Positions 1-14,600 of a stretch of 64,000 nt of DNA are shown here, one piece after another; the stretch's first letter is position 1; each line of letters starts with the position of its first letter. Source of the DNA: Luscinia megarhynchos (lineage: Eukaryota > Chordata > Aves > Passeriformes > Turdidae). The position numbers and the translations under genes are program-made. Under the pieces are notes generated by a model, which saw only the letters and a program-made list of their open reading frames with translations, made no database searches and had not been told where the DNA came from. Location: NCBI GenBank assembly GCA_034336665.1, contig JAPFBE010000032.1, forward strand, positions 4,278,001-4,342,000, in the 5' to 3' direction.

Positions 1-1357
1 GTCCCCCTAGGAAAACAAACCCCCAGAACTCCTCCCCCCTCCCACTACCGGGTTCGGGAAGAACTTCCTCCGAGGGAAAAAAAAAAAGTGGAAAAAACTT
101 GTTTATTTTAGCAAACACACAGAAAAACACCCCCCAACACAAGGAAAAAAAAACAAACACGGATGCCAAAAAATAATTTGTCACCCGTGTGAGTAGGTTT
201 ACAATCTCAGATCATCTCCGATGCTGGGGGGGCGAAACGCCTATTTCTTGTCACGATGGTGCAGCGTCCGGGGTTCCTTGATGTTCAGGCTGCCCAGGAT
301 CAGGTGTTCCTAGCTAATAAGGGAAGGAAAAGTAAAGCAAAAGTGGCAGGAAAAAGCAGAAGCAAAATGATATATATATGTATATATGTATAATAAGGCA
401 AACAAACAACCACAATGGCAGCAACAACAAACAAAAACAGAACCCCAGTAACGAACATCCTTCTCTCGGCTGCAGGCACTTCCCGGTTGGTGCAGCTACG
501 GTCACAGCCGGCAGGGGCGCTCGTGGCTCCCAGCTGGGCAGGGCAAGGCAGCTGCGATGATTCTTCCGCAGCTGCAGAGGTCGCTGTGGCACAAGCTCAG
601 CTGCCTCTCTCCACATGGGTAATGGTGGATGCACAGACGGGAGAGATAGAAAAGGAGCTTCCTTTACAAACTCATGACGGGTCCGGTGTCCCTCCAGATA
701 GCAAAAGGAGCTGTAGCAGGAACCTTGGAGCAGTGTCTAGAACAGCAGAGGCAGGCACACACGGAGTGGCAAACAAAATGTCACAAAACTCCTCAGTCTT
801 AGCAATAGGTATGGGGGTCGGGTGGACACGAAGTGCTGGGTTAGTGTAGTGAAAAAGCCCGAGGCAGTGGCAGAAAGTAGTGGGGCTGGGCAGCGGCAGC
901 TGGGCTTCTTCATAGCAGCTGCCACACGCAGCTGGGAAACGTGCCCTCTGGAAAGGGGGAGGGAATCAGGGTCCCAGGTTTTCCACTGAGGCACCCGAAT
1001 ATATGGTGAGGGTCCTTTCCAGTCAGATCGGGTGTTACTAAGGTCCCAGTTCACCTTCTGGTCTTACGAGCAGAGACTTGCCCATGGTAAAGAAGTAGTG
1101 CTGGGCTGGACTCCGTGGTGGCAGCGAATTCTTCCTGCGGTAGCAGCAACTTGACCATTCCCCTCCAATCCCAAGAGCAAGAGAGAGAGGAGCTGAGCCC
1201 AGCCCCTCACCCTCAGCCAAAATCTCCCGGTATCTCTGCCCTTCCAAAAAAAAGCCCCTCAGCTAAGAGGCTGCAGCCAGCTGCACCCCTTTCCCCCCAA
1301 CTTGGCCACTTCTTTTGTCTCTGTTATGTGCCAGTCATTGTTATCTCTTAGGCAACA
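1..1357 (-). mobile_element. ERV LTR, minus strand, cut by left edge
   Basis: Positions 1-120 closely match 41571-41690, the R/U5 part of the LTR at 41523-42144. They share a run from the GTCCCCCTAGG box through the CCGGGTTCGGGAAG box to a reversed AATAAA near 98-110. By comparison with that copy about 48 bp of U5 lie off the left edge. The remainder to about 1357, where a CA/TG end is possible, would be an unusually long and divergent U3. No coding potential is evident. The left part is well supported; the right boundary is a guess. Confidence 0.55.
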
Positions 1358-1729
1358 GATGGGAGAAAATTCCCTGAGAGAAGGGAAAAAAACAAAAAAA
1401 ATTTCTAACCTCCAACAGATGATCAGTAGCTCTATAGCAAAACTAAGTGTAGGGAGGAGACAAAATATGATATTTCAATCTAGACTATAGACAGGTTTTA
1501 GTGCTAGAGACAAAATGAACTATTTCTGAGGTCCTTTAGTTTTGTCAGTGTGTAAACCTACAGACAAGATATGCTGGGAAACAAGAGGTGCTGGGAAAAA
1601 TTGATGCCTGTCCATGGTAATTCATGTAGTTCTTATTCTGTTACTTATGTTGCTGTTAGTAGTAGTGGCTATGATCCTGATATAATTTATCTTTTTTTCT
1701 CCTTTCCTTTTCCCTCCACCCCTGGCCAG
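1358..1729. other. UBAP1 intron end
   Basis: This is intronic sequence ending in a pyrimidine-rich tract (about 1690-1727) and an AG acceptor at 1728-1729. Nothing else was recognised in it. Confidence 0.6.
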
Positions 1730-2656
1730 TATAACTTCACACTGGAAAAGAAAACAATTGAATGGGCTGAAGGTATCAAAAAAATTGAAGCTGCCCAGAG
1801 AGAAACTGAACATAAGGCAGAAGCACTAGCAAACTCAAAAGCAGCTTCAGAGGACATCACCAAAATGGGGTTCTTGGAGGGACCTTGCCCTGAAGTCATG
1901 CCTCCTCCTATTAACCCCATCCTTGCTAGCCTGCAGCACAATAATATTCTTACTCCCACACCAGTCAACAGCAGTGCTGTGAAGCCAAAGGTTCTCAGTC
2001 CACCTCATCCAAAAGTGGACTTCAACCCAGCTGATTTTGAATGTGAAGAAGACCCTTTTGACAAACTGGAATTAAAAACTATCAATGATAAGGAAGAATT
2101 AAAAAATATTCTTGAAATTCATGTTGGTACTACTGGGCCAATTGTTGCCCAGCTATTAGATAATACTTTGTCCAAAGCAGACTCTGAGTCTGTGTTGCAA
2201 GATGAGAAAGTTCTGACATCCATAGAAAGGGCTACGTTGGACTTCAAACCCCTTCACAAACCAAATGGCTTTATTACTTTACCACAGGTGGGAAACTGTG
2301 AAAAGATGTCTTTGTCTTCCAAGGTGTCCCTGTCCCCTATCACTTCAGTGAGCAACATCAAATCACTGTCCTTTCCTAAATTTGACTCTGATGAGTGTGA
2401 TCAAAAATCATCAAAGCTTATGAGCACTTTTCACAGCACTACCTGTCTCCGCAATGGCACTTTGCTCAGCTCTTTGCAGACCTGTGCTCAGAGTAAAACC
2501 AGTGAACTGAATGGACACCATATGGTGGGTCTTTCTGCTCTAAATGAGGACAGTGGCATGGAGACATCAACATTATCCTCTTCATCCAGACTGCCTTCTC
2601 TGGCGGCATCAACAGTTTGTACAGAAGAAGAATCATCTCAAAGCACAGCGATTATG
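1730..2656 (+). CDS. UBAP1: UBAP1 large exon (309 codons)
   Basis: The acceptor AG is at 1728-1729 and the donor GTAAAC follows 2656. The exon begins at a Tyr codon continuing the YNFTLEKKT segment and ends with an ATG codon, phase 0 on both sides. An open frame reaches back to 1571, but residues before the acceptor are intron translated by chance. The frame also stays open past the donor to 2764, which is intron read-through. The product is acidic and Ser-rich, as expected for the UBAP1 linker. Confidence 0.95.
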
Positions 2657-5600
2657 GTAAACACGCAGTGGATTAGAGTTGGGGTTGCTGGGGAGATGTG
2701 GAGTTGTGGAGGTGCAGACACAGATGTTGCTTCTAAAATGTCCTGTGATTTTGGGTTCATTTAATGGGAGAGATGTGTAGATCATGTGTGGTAGTTCCTC
2801 TTCATTTATGTTGCAAATTGATCAATTAAACAGGTCTTCATGCTGACAGTTCTGAACCTCAGATTATTACTTCACACGTTCCCCTAAATCTGATATTTTT
2901 AGACCAGTTCTGGTGACTTTTCTTTCAGCTTTTTGGTACTTGTTCATAGTTGCACACCATTGAGCTAAGCATATGAGATCTTTGTATGGTCCTGTGTTTT
3001 GTCTTATCCAACTGAGATATATAAGATTCTGAACTGCTCTTAGGTTTTGAATTAAATCTCTTCTAGATTTGTTCATCGGTTTGCTTATATATTTGCTGGA
3101 AATAATGGAAATGCCAGCTTTTCAAGGAATAGAAGCAATCACAGATTAAAAAACACGTGTTTTGTCACGCAGGAGAAAAAGTGCTTGCAATTAACCTGGA
3201 GTAAAAGAATTGTCTTTTTTAACATTTAATTTATTTATTTTCTTTGTGAGATACTTTTTAAAATCTAACCTTTTAAAAGGGTGAAAATTATGGTGGTCTG
3301 AAACCTGATATTTACCCTCTTCCTTGTAAAGGAGGGGGGAAGGATTGCTTTTTGAATACTAAAAGCAGTCCTTGGAATCATCTTGGATCACTAATGTTAC
3401 AGTTGGTTGCTGTACAGCTCTGAGACAGGAATTTGATGTTTCATTTCTTCAAACTTGTAGCAAGTTCCAAAATTATTTTGGGGACATTTCATGCCAGTTG
3501 TTGTCTTTGTGAATAAGAGCAGAAATTTGAGTAAGTATTGAGGTTAGACCCCAGCCAGCAACCAATCTTTAGGCAGCCACTCAATCACTCCCCTGCCAGC
3601 AGGATTGGAGAGACAATCAGAAGCAGACAAGCAAAAAAGGCCTTGATGCTGTGTAAATGCTACTCAGCAATAACAAAAACATTTCTATGTTTTCAACATT
3701 GTTTTCTGCACAAATCCAAAACATACTAGTCCATACTAGCTCCTGTGAAGAAAATTAACTCTACCATAGTAAAAACTAGCACATTCCACCCCTTATTTCA
3801 CAGTATTTACATCATGTGCAGGTCCTACACTATCCAATACAACCTCATTAATCACCCCACTCCTTCAATTCTTTGATATAATACACATATCATTCCCTTA
3901 GTCTACAGGTCAGGACTGCTGCTTTTAAGGCTTCTCTCCTCCATTGGTTCATGTAGTTCCTGTTTGTCCTGGTTTCAGCTGGAGTAGAGTTAATTTCTTC
4001 TCAGTCGCTGTTATAGTGCTGTGTTTTGGATTCAGAATGAGAATGATGTTGATAACACACCAATGTTTTAGTTTTTTGCTAAGTCGTGTTTATCCTTAGT
4101 CAAGGACTTCTTTTTTCCTTGTCTCATGTTCTGCCAGTAAGGAGATTTGCAAAAGAAACTGGGAGGGAGCATAACTGGGACAGGTGACTCAAAGTGACCA
4201 AAGGGATATTCCAAACCTTAGAACGTCATGCCCAGTATATAAACTGCAGGGAGTTACCCAGAAGGATGGCCAATCTGGGTTCAGGGAGGGGGGGGGACGT
4301 CTGGCATCGGTTAGCAGGTGGTGATGCATTTTGCATCTCTTGTTTTTTCCCTTTTTATTATCACTATCATAATTTACCATTATTGCTGTATTTTACCTTA
4401 TTTTGAATAATTAAACTGCTTTTTTTCTCAATTTTCAAGTTTTACTTTTATTCTCCCCATTCCACTGGGGTGGAATGGGAGAGGGAGAGTTGAGTGAGTG
4501 GCTGCATGGTGTTTAATTTCCAGCTGAGCTTAAACCATGACACTGTTATAGTAATTCCTGTAAGATACAACTCAATGTCTGGCAGCAATTTAAAGGTATG
4601 TCCATTATAATCTCCACCCCTGGTCCTTTTGGGCCAGGTTATAGCATTTAACATTGCAATGAACTCCCCTTGTTCCCAGCCTGGCTGCAACAAGGGGTTT
4701 CCTGCTAGAGTCCACCATTAGTAGAGTCCCCATCATAGTTCTCCATCGCTGCAGGGGGACAGCTTCTTCACCATGGTCTGCAACATGGACTGCAAGGAAT
4801 CCTTGTTTCCCCTGCTCCAGCATGGAGTCCTTCCCATGGGAGACAGTCCTCCACAAACTTCTCCAATGTGAGTCCTTCCCAAGGGCTGCAGTTCTTCACA
4901 AACTGCTCCAGTGTGGGTCCCTCATGGGCTCACAAATCCTGCCAGCAAACCTGCTCCAGTATGGGCTCTTCTCTCCACAGGTCCTGCCAGGAGCCTGCTC
5001 CAGTGCTGGCTTCTCATGGGATCAGTCTCCTTTGAGTATCCACATGCTCCTGTGTGAGACTCCTCCACAGGGTGCAGGCAGATCTCTGCTCGTGTGGACT
5101 CATCCATAGGTCACAGTCCCTTCGAGTTCCCACTGCAGTTCCAGCCTGTCCATTACAGCAGCAGTGCTCTGGCCATCTGCCAGTCCAGGCACATCACCAT
5201 TTCTGTTACCTAAACATTCCCAGGCACAATATAGTGAGGTGATGAGCAGCACAGCACTACAGCAAGCAATGGAAGCAAAAATCAACCACTAGTGAGCACT
5301 AGACTAATATAGGCAGGCAAGCAAGCCCATGGCAAGTGCAGGAGCCTGCCAAATTAATAAACAGCACTAACAGCTATTAATTTGTCCTAGGACATTCCCA
5401 TCAAATCTGTTGTCTTGAACCCCTTGATCCCCATGTTGAATGCCAAAAAGGACTGTTGTGGTTTAACCCCAACCAGCAACCAAGCCTCACACAGCCATTT
5501 GCTCATTCCCCTGCCAGCAGGATTGTGGAGAGAATTGGAAGGGTAAAAGGTAGAAAACTCGTGAGTTGAGATAAAGGCAGGTTACTAAGGAAAGCAAAAG

Positions 5601-8600
5601 CTGTGTGCACAAGCCAAGCAATACAAGGAATTAATTCACTACTTCCCAGAGGCAGGCAGGTGTTCAGCTATTTTACAGCTGTGAAATGACACATAACAGT
5701 TACTTGGGAATATAAATGCCATCACTCCAAATGTCTCCCCCTTTTCTCCTTCTTCCCGTCTTTATTATACTGAGCATGATGTCATAAGGTATGGAATATC
5801 CCTTTTGTCAGTTGGGGTCAGATGTCTTAGCTGTGTCTCCTCACAAGTTCTTGTGCATCCCTATCCTCCTTGCTGGCAGGGCAGTACAAGAAGCAGAAAA
5901 GGCCTTGACACTGTGCAAACCCTGCTCAACAATAAAAATAAAAAAACCCTCTATGTTATCAACAGTCTTTCTAGCACATGACCTCATACTAGCTACTGAG
6001 AAGAAAGCTAACAACCCCAGCCAAAACCAGCACATCAGTAAACGTTATTTTTTTCCCCAAAGAACCTAAGATCTGGACACCAGTACTCATGAAGCCTAGT
6101 GAAAGCTATATGGTCAAATCCTCTAGATGACTCTAAAATAATCTGACTGCTTCTGTCCAATATAAATGATTCTTCAATGTTTCTGTGGCCTGTCCTGGTT
6201 TAAAGGACAGGTGTCTGCCAATAAAGGCAGAAGCTTCTCTTTGAAATAGAGAATATAAACCCTCCTACTCTATATTATTATTATAATTTTGAAATTAATG
6301 GACTCTTAGGCAAAGATAGGGGAATTAGGAATAACAATTCTTTACTAGGAAAATTAAAATAGAAATATAGTATTATAAAGAACAATCTCAACCCTGACAG
6401 AGTCAGAATACAACCTGACACCCTGTCAGTCAGGGTGTTGGTAGCACTCCCATTAAATGGTGGCTACAGTCCTTCTGCAGTGGCAGATGTGGTTTAGCTG
6501 AAGCAGTGGTCTTGTAGAAAAGTGCAGTTTTCTTCTGAAGGTTTAGAGATGATGTGGAAAGGTTTGATGTTCTTCTGGAATCTAGTGGAAAGGCGGATAA
6601 CTTGCTCTTCAAAATCTCAGTTTTTTATCTAAGTAGGAAAGGCTTGGCTCTTCCCCTTGGCTGGAGCATCTTCCAATGGGATGATGTAATTTTATGTCAT
6701 ACAGTGGGACTTAATGGGCCAGCAGCCGAGGATATCTTCCTGGAGGGAGGATGGGTTGTGGAAAAGATAAAGATGATTGCTTCACCTTGTCTTAAAGATG
6801 GCCCATTAGCAGATATTATGTGCCATGGAGATAAGGAAATCACTACCCCACCCGGCCCCAACAGTTGGTGACATAATACACATTTCTGGCCACATCAACT
6901 CAACACATTATCCACTCCTTATTCTATTACCATCTGCATAATGAAAACTTTACTCACAGTTCTCACTTTAGATTTTCTTGCAGTACACAATGGGTTTCTC
7001 ATCTCTTTTCAGACTTAGGTAAATGCATTATTAATTGTGAATTGCAGTATTCTGACAACTAGTGAATTTGTCAGCACAGGAGAACAGCTGTTTATTGATC
7101 ACTAGAACAAATTACATACAATAAGCTTTGGCAGAAGCAGCAGCATGCTGAGCAAGTGCTCATTGTTACAGATCACAGGTTTGAGAGATGACTATCGTCA
7201 TATGTAGCTCAGAGGGGAGAACTTGAAATATGACACCTCTAGGGATTGACATGAATGATCACTTACAACTAGAGGACCACATTTTCACTCTTGGCTATTA
7301 AAATTGCTATGCCAGATTAAAACTTATTAAAGACTAAGAGGGAAGGTATATTCTCATGAATGCTGTAAGGAAAGATACAAACTGATAAACAAAAAATAGT
7401 CTTATTAAGAGAAGTAATAAAGATCTTAATTTGAAACTGTTTCTACTTTGGAAGTAGCAAACCAAGAAATCGGTATGCCAACAGAACTAAACTTCAGAAT
7501 GTACTTGTTTCCTATTTTCACAATATGGTCCCAGTGGCTGATAAAGGACAGCTGAGTTGCAAGAAAATGAAACACAGAATCATTTAGATTGGAAAAGACC
7601 TTTAAGATCATTGAGTCCAACCTTTGACCCATCACCACCTTATCAACTAGACCAGAGCACTGAGTGCCATGTCCACTTCTTCCTTGGACATGATTTGTAA
7701 GTGCAACAAAATTTTGAAATTATAATTGAAGTAAATGTAACAAAAGTCCTCAGAATGCGAAAATGATAGAAGGAAGTCAGTCATCTCTGTGACTGGGAGC
7801 TGAGGGGGCATGTCTCCCTTCAACATTACACAAGAATAAGCCTGTCCTTTTTAGAAAGCCTCAGAACAATTCTATGCCCCAGTGTATTTCACAGTGGTTT
7901 TTATATAGAATTTTTTTCTCGCAAGACTGGAAATTGTAACTTTGGATTTGTAGTTTCCACTGGAGTTTATGCTTTACCAGTGATTTCTATCTAGGGTTCT
8001 TTGGATGGAAATAATCTTGTGATATCTCTGAGACTGCATTGATTCTGTTCTGGGTGGATCTCTCTCCTTAGTGTGTTTATGGTGGGGTTTTTTTTGTCTT
8101 GGTTGGTTTGCTTTGTTTGGGGTTTTTTTTGTTGTTGTTGTTTTGTTTTTTTTAAGCTGGCTAGTTTTCTTTTTGCAGCATTGGCAGAGGGGAGAAATGA
8201 TTAGTGAAGTCAACAGGTTGGAATTAAACAAAGCTGATCATAGACCTGATTAGTATGATGCATTTAAAGAAATCTGGTTGCTGGAGGATTGGGTGCTCCT
8301 GGTAGATCATTCAGAATATATATTCCTGCAGTAGCATGGTGTATGCAGGCACACCAGCTGCAGACAGGGCTCCTGGCCTATAAAGTAGGGACAGTGTAAA
8401 GGTACATACTGAAAGCAATGTATGTTTGCTTCTTGAAGGGCACTGAAATGTAAGTTTGAGATGTAAGAGGGCATGACTGCTGAATGACTAGTCCTAGCTT
8501 TGTCCCCCAAAATTCCTTTAGCTGTTTCCCTCCTCCACTGGAAATCACTGACCTCAAGCACAGGTCAAGCTCAAGTACATTAAGGAAGTGGAGCTGGTCC

Positions 8601-11600
8601 TGGACTCTTCAATCTCTAGTCTAAGAAGCAGTTTTAGTTTCCTTGGCTGCAGCATTGATAACCAGCTGATTTCAGAGCTACTTCGGAACCCCAGTTCAGT
8701 GTATCCCATATTCTAGTGCTTTTTGCTTTGGCAAAAGTGCCTGGAGGAAGGAGGTGTGTGAAGAGCTTTGAATCCCTCTACCACCATGAGGAGAGATTCT
8801 TGCATAAACCAGTCCATCATACCAAACATGATTTCTTGGGCTTTGTGTCCTTGAAGATAAATGCTTACCCTGGAGATGAAAATGGGTAGAAATGAATAAC
8901 AAGGCAGGTTTTTTTCCCCTCCCTCTTTTCTTCCCTCCCCCAATAGATGGAATTTGCCAAAATCCTAACATATATTCTCAAAATTGTTTTTCTATGAATA
9001 GTTTTTTTTGTTGTGGTGGTTTTTTTTGTTTGTTTTGATTTTTTGTTTGTTTGCTTGTTTTTTTCAGTTTGGGCCCAAAGAAGGCTTTTCTGAAAGATGT
9101 AGGCAAGCTTTCAAGCAATCTATGTTGGCTTAAAAAGATATTAAGGAAAGGAAATAAGCATTGGCCCTTGGTCCAAAGTAATTTCTTGCAGTCGTTTTAA
9201 ATTTGATTTAAAATGCAGGGAAACTTTGAAATTGAATAATTGAAAAGGGCAGAGTTCTGACTTTGCAGTGCTGTTATCTTGGGTAAAGTAATATAAAGTG
9301 GAGGGTTGATTCTTCCCTCTGGCAGCCTGGATCTTCAGAAATGGAGCAGGTGTACAGCAAGGAACATTATCCAGTCTTGTTGGTGTACTGAGAATGGGAT
9401 CAAGTGTTGGGCACTGGTAGAAAAATCACATGCACTTTTTAGCCAGTGTGCCATTTTGCTTGTATAGGGTGGTGGTATGGATAAGTGATTTAGGTCACTT
9501 TAAAAATCACCATCAAAAGTATTAGCAAATGTGGCTTTAATAGGAATTTATAAAAGTGTGATTTAACAAAGTTTCATGGCAAGGTTCACTCTATTACTTA
9601 CTACCTGGATGAAACATACAAAAGAAAATCAAGTTAGAATTGATTTAGAATCATTTACACAGAGACAGAAGATGCAAAAGGGTAAGAGAGACCCTCCTGC
9701 TGAGTCACAAGGTTCATAGTGGACCCCCTTGTTTCTAAACTCCTGACAGAGCTTAGGTGCAACTAGGTCCAATTTTAGTATCAGACTTGGACAATGGTTT
9801 ATGTCTAATGGAATTAACTACATGGATTTAATTAGTATTAATTCAACATGCTAGCAGGCACTTACCAAGGCTCTGTTGTGAAATAAAGAGTATCTCCACA
9901 TCAGGTAAGGAATCTCAAAAACTGAGAGACATCCCAGCTCAAGGGGAGAGTCACTGGTGTGCAGTCCAGTTGCAATTTAGAGAGAACTCAAATTGGACTC
10001 ATCCAAAGATCTGTTGTTGATAAAAAGTGTCTTTGCCTCCAGAAGCAACCTTGAGATGCGTCCCAGCTCAAGAGGAGATGACTGCCCTTCAGCCAAACTG
10101 CCGAGCAGGGAGAGCTCAAAAGTGTTTTAGTTAGACTGTCATATTTATGGGATAAAGTGGTTGGCTCGTTGTCAAATTGCATATGATGGGAAAGGTATGC
10201 ATGAGACTCCTTAAACCCATAACTATCTTTGGTCCTTGATGTCATAAATTACTCACTACAATCAGGTAGGTCAATCAATAAGGCAATTTATTAATTCGTT
10301 TATAAGGAATGGGTAAGCAGAGCTGGGGACGCAGGGAGTCTGCCCTCCACTTACACATCCATCCTACCCGTGGTCAGTGCCCTTTTTATAGGCAGTTTCT
10401 TGGTGGGCTGTGACATACCTACGGTGCTGGGGTACTGATTTACCAAAATAAGAGTATTGGTCTAATATCGATACTCAACTGTGATGGACAGAAGACTCTC
10501 TAACATTTTAAAGTTAGAAAGTGTGTGTTTATTCAGCACTGGGCAGCAGAGTGAGGTAATCCTCTGATATGCACTGCAAAATTACAGGTGATCACAGAGT
10601 CTATTTATTGACAAAAACTTCAAACAAATACATATTCATAATAACAACCCCTCCCATTCCCCGCTTCCTATGGTAATTAGTTTGAATGGCTATTAAGCAT
10701 GTGCGGTTGGCTTCTTGAATTAAGTCTGGGGTCGTTTTTGTGGGGAGGGGTTTTAAAAAGAGGAAGTAAGGCAAGTCTTCCTCACCCTGAACTCTCGACC
10801 ATTTCTATCAATGACAATACAAATGGCTTTTGGGGCAACTCCAATTTTCAAAGAATAAGTTTCTGGTGGAAATTGTTTGTGTTTCTTTGGACTTTCTTAC
10901 TAGTTTCATCTTTTCCCATTGCAAGCACAGCTGAGCAAACATAAAATGAGAGGCAATTAATGATTTAAGTTTCAAATAACTATTTTAAGCTCAGTTTCTT
11001 CTAACTTGTAACTAAAATCCTGTCATGTATCTGCCGTGGTTAAGGAATTCAAAGAGGAGATGAGGGAAATGAGGGAGGAGGTGAAGAAGACCAGTGCGGC
11101 ACCAGTACAAGTCACAGGCCCCAAAGTTAGAGCCCAACGCCCCTCAGCTAGCAAGAGAGGGTACACCCCACGAGCTGACCTGTGGTTCTTTCTGCATGAC
11201 CATGGGGAAGACATGAAAAAATGGGATGGGAAACCCACTTCTGTCCTGGCAGCACGGGTGTGCCAACTCAGGGCGGGAAGCACTAACCAAGGGAGTTCTA
11301 CTAGAGTGAAGGTAGCCTCGACCTTCCATAACCAAGGTGCAGGATATTAAAGAAGGGAAGATAATCTGTCAGACCCATTTGAAGGAACCTCTACTATGTA
11401 TGCCCTGGAAGGAAATAATAACCAGGGCGTGAGGAGCCCTGCCTCTAGCCAGGGAGAGGCATGGGATGACAGAGTCTATTGGACGGTGTGGATCCTATGG
11501 CCTGGCACATCAGAGCCACAGAAACATAGACTGTTAGTTGATACTGGTTCACAATGTACCATAATACCATCAGAACATGTGGGTGAAGAACCTTTCTCCA

Positions 11601-14600
11601 TTGTTGGAGTAAGGGGAGGACCGCAGGAATTGACTCAGCTGGAAGCTGAGGTAAGCCTGACAGGGAAGGGGTGGCACAAACATCCAATTGTAACTGGCCC
11701 AGGGCCACAGCGCTTTCTAGGCATAGACTTCCTCAGGAACGGCTACTACAAAGACCCAAAGGGACTCAGGTGGGCTTTTGGAATAGCTGCTGTACTGGCA
11801 GAGAGCATTAAGCAGTTGAGCACCTTGCCTGGACTATCAGAAAACCCATCTCCAGTGGGACTCCTGAAAGTGACAGAGCAACAGGTACCAATTGCCACCA
11901 TGACAGTGCACTGCCGGCAGTACTAGACAAATCGAGATGCTGTGATCCCCATCCACAAGATGATCCGTGAGCTGGAGAGCCAAGGGGTGGCCAGCAAAAC
12001 CCACTCACCCTTCAACAGCCCCATCTGGCCTGTGTGCACATCTGATGGAGAATGGAGAGTGACTGTGGACTATCGTGCATTGAATGAAGTGACTCCACAG
12101 CTGAGCGCTGCCGTGCCGGACATACTGCGTCTCCAGTATGAGTTGACGTCCAAGGCAGCAAGGTAGTATGCCACCATTGACATATCCAATGCATTTTTCT
12201 CCATTCCTTTGGCAGCAGAGTGCAGGCCTCAGTTTGCTTTCACCTGGAGGGGCGTGCAGTACACCTGGAGCCGACTGCCCCAGGGGTGGAAACACAGCCC
12301 CACCATCTGCCACGGACTGATCCAGGCTGCACTGGAAAAGGGCGAGGCTCCAGAACATCTGCAGTACATTGATGACAACATTGTGTGGGGGAACACGGCA
12401 ATGGAGGTATTTGAGAAGGGAGAGAAGATCATCCAGATTTTGCTGGGAGCCAGCTTCACCACTAAAAAAAGTCAAAGGACCTGCCCGAGACATCCAGTTC
12501 CTGGGAGTGAAGTGGCAAGATGGAAGGTGCCAGGTCCCCACTGAGGTCATCAATAAGATCACTGCAATGTCTCCACCAACACGCAAGAAGGAAACATGTA
12601 GCTGTTTTTAAGTTGGGTGCTTTCCAACTCCAGGGTCTGCAGCCCTGAGTCCAGATATCTCTGAACCCCGGCTACAGAACCCACAGCTACTCACTAGCTA
12701 AGTGTAAAAGGCTTGAGACCGTGTTGCAACAGTTCCAAAGATAACTTTATTGTCTTCGAAGAGAAATGCTAACAACGATCTAACTACATCAGACAACAAA
12801 GAGTTTATATAGGCTTCCAGAGGATTGAGTTTCTAACCAATAAAACTACAAATTACAAACTAACCAATTATCTTAAAATTCTAAGTAAGAAAATGGCCAA
12901 TTAACTTGTGACTTTAAGAGCCAATAGAAATCCTAAGAGATAACAGGGTTTTCGATAAGGGAGAGGGAGTCTTGTTTCAAGGAATTTCTTTGTATTATGG
13001 CATGGAATCCCAGGGGTATACTTCGGGAGGAGTAGAATCTTCTACAATTCCTCTCTCTGTATTTACAAAGAGAGTGTCTTTAACAGTTTTCTTAAAACAT
13101 TGAACCAAACATGAAAACATAGCTAGCACAACAAGAATAACAATAAAAATCCACATAATTCCTTTGACCAAGGACGAAGCCCATCCTGTCAGTCCCCATT
13201 GGCTAAAAAGGTTGTTGACCCAGTCTGGAGTGGTTTTGGTTTTGAGGTCTTTCACGAGGTTTTTCAGCTTTTGGTTGTTTTCTTGAATGGATGTGGAGTG
13301 GGAAGACAGGTTGAAGCAGCACATTCCTTCAAAGTCTTCACAGCCGTGTCCGTGAGAGAGCAACAGAAAATCAATTGCTGCCTGATTTTGCAGGGTTGCA
13401 TGTCTTATGGTTTCTTCATCTTTCAAAAGGTCACTCAGAGCAGCAGATGTAGCGTTGGCCTGCTTACTAAGCCAGCACCCTAAATGATTAATGTCACCAA
13501 GGGCCTTTGCTGCTGCTACCCATGGATAAAACAGGGTGGCAGCAATTCTTTTGGGTCTGTTCCAAATGTACATTCTGGGGTCACAATTTTCATCAAATTC
13601 AGTGTAAGATCTTTTTTCACGTTTTGAATTACTTTCTTTTTTCCAGTTGTGTAATAAGGTGATGTTGGGGGTGAGGGTAGAAAGCTTGCCAAGGCTACAA
13701 GGTCCCCCTTGAAGATGAGAGGGGATTCCGGCCCAAACTCGATCACCACAGATGAGAAACATTCCCTTGGGCAGTTTCTTGGGATGAAGCGAGGACTCTG
13801 AAATTGTGGGAGTGGTGTAATTACACCAATCTGGATAGTTGTATGCTTTATTGATGGGTGATATGTCTTTCCTGTATGTGTTTTTGTGCAATTCCAATTC
13901 ATGTATGTTTTGCTTTGGGAGTTTAAAGTAAAATTTAACACAGTATGTTGCTTTGGAGGACCCCAGCAAATCTAATTTTTGGGGTTCTTCAAGGGCATTT
14001 GGCAAAATTTTTGTCCAATCATCCCAAGTGTCCACGGGGTTAGGCCTCTTACCTGTGGTGTGAAGGAGTTCTGAGTTTTGAATGGGCCATTCATCTGCTG
14101 TAAATGGAATTCCCACTAAACATGTGGAAAGTGGATTTTCAAGGCTGCCTAGGGATAAACACAAGTTATCTTGTTTTAATGTCTTTGCTAAAGTCACCCA
14201 TTGTGGCTGGGTTGTGGGCTCATCCCGCCGGAGGCATGAGCTATGTTGAAGAATATCCAGGCAACAGTGAAAACAACATCAACGAAGATAATTTTCATCT
14301 TTGAACAAGAATGAGGCTTCTGATAGGAAATACAAGCAAAATTTGTTATTTTGGAAGGAGGAGGTAAAGGATTTTTGTCCTTTCTCTTCCCCCCCCCCAC
14401 CCGTTTTTTAACACTAAACTAAGAGAAATTAGGTATAGGGTTAAGGGTTTTAACAAAAGTAATAATAAAACTAAAAAAGTTTTTTTAACAAAGGTAATAA
14501 TTTTTAAACTAAAAACTACTTTAAAAAAGCAAATTAAATTCAGCTTAAGGCTTATCTATGGCAGCTAAAGGCTGCTTGGTTTTCTGTTTCGTCTGCTGTC

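Noticed and set aside
1571..1729. Open frame extending the UBAP1 large exon upstream to an ATG at 1571
   Set aside because: The residues do not fit UBAP1, and a clear pyrimidine tract with AG at 1728-1729 marks a splice acceptor.
10699..10944. 81-codon ORF, identical at 26535-26780
   Set aside because: It lies on the opposite strand within an LTR; identity follows from the two LTRs being nearly identical.
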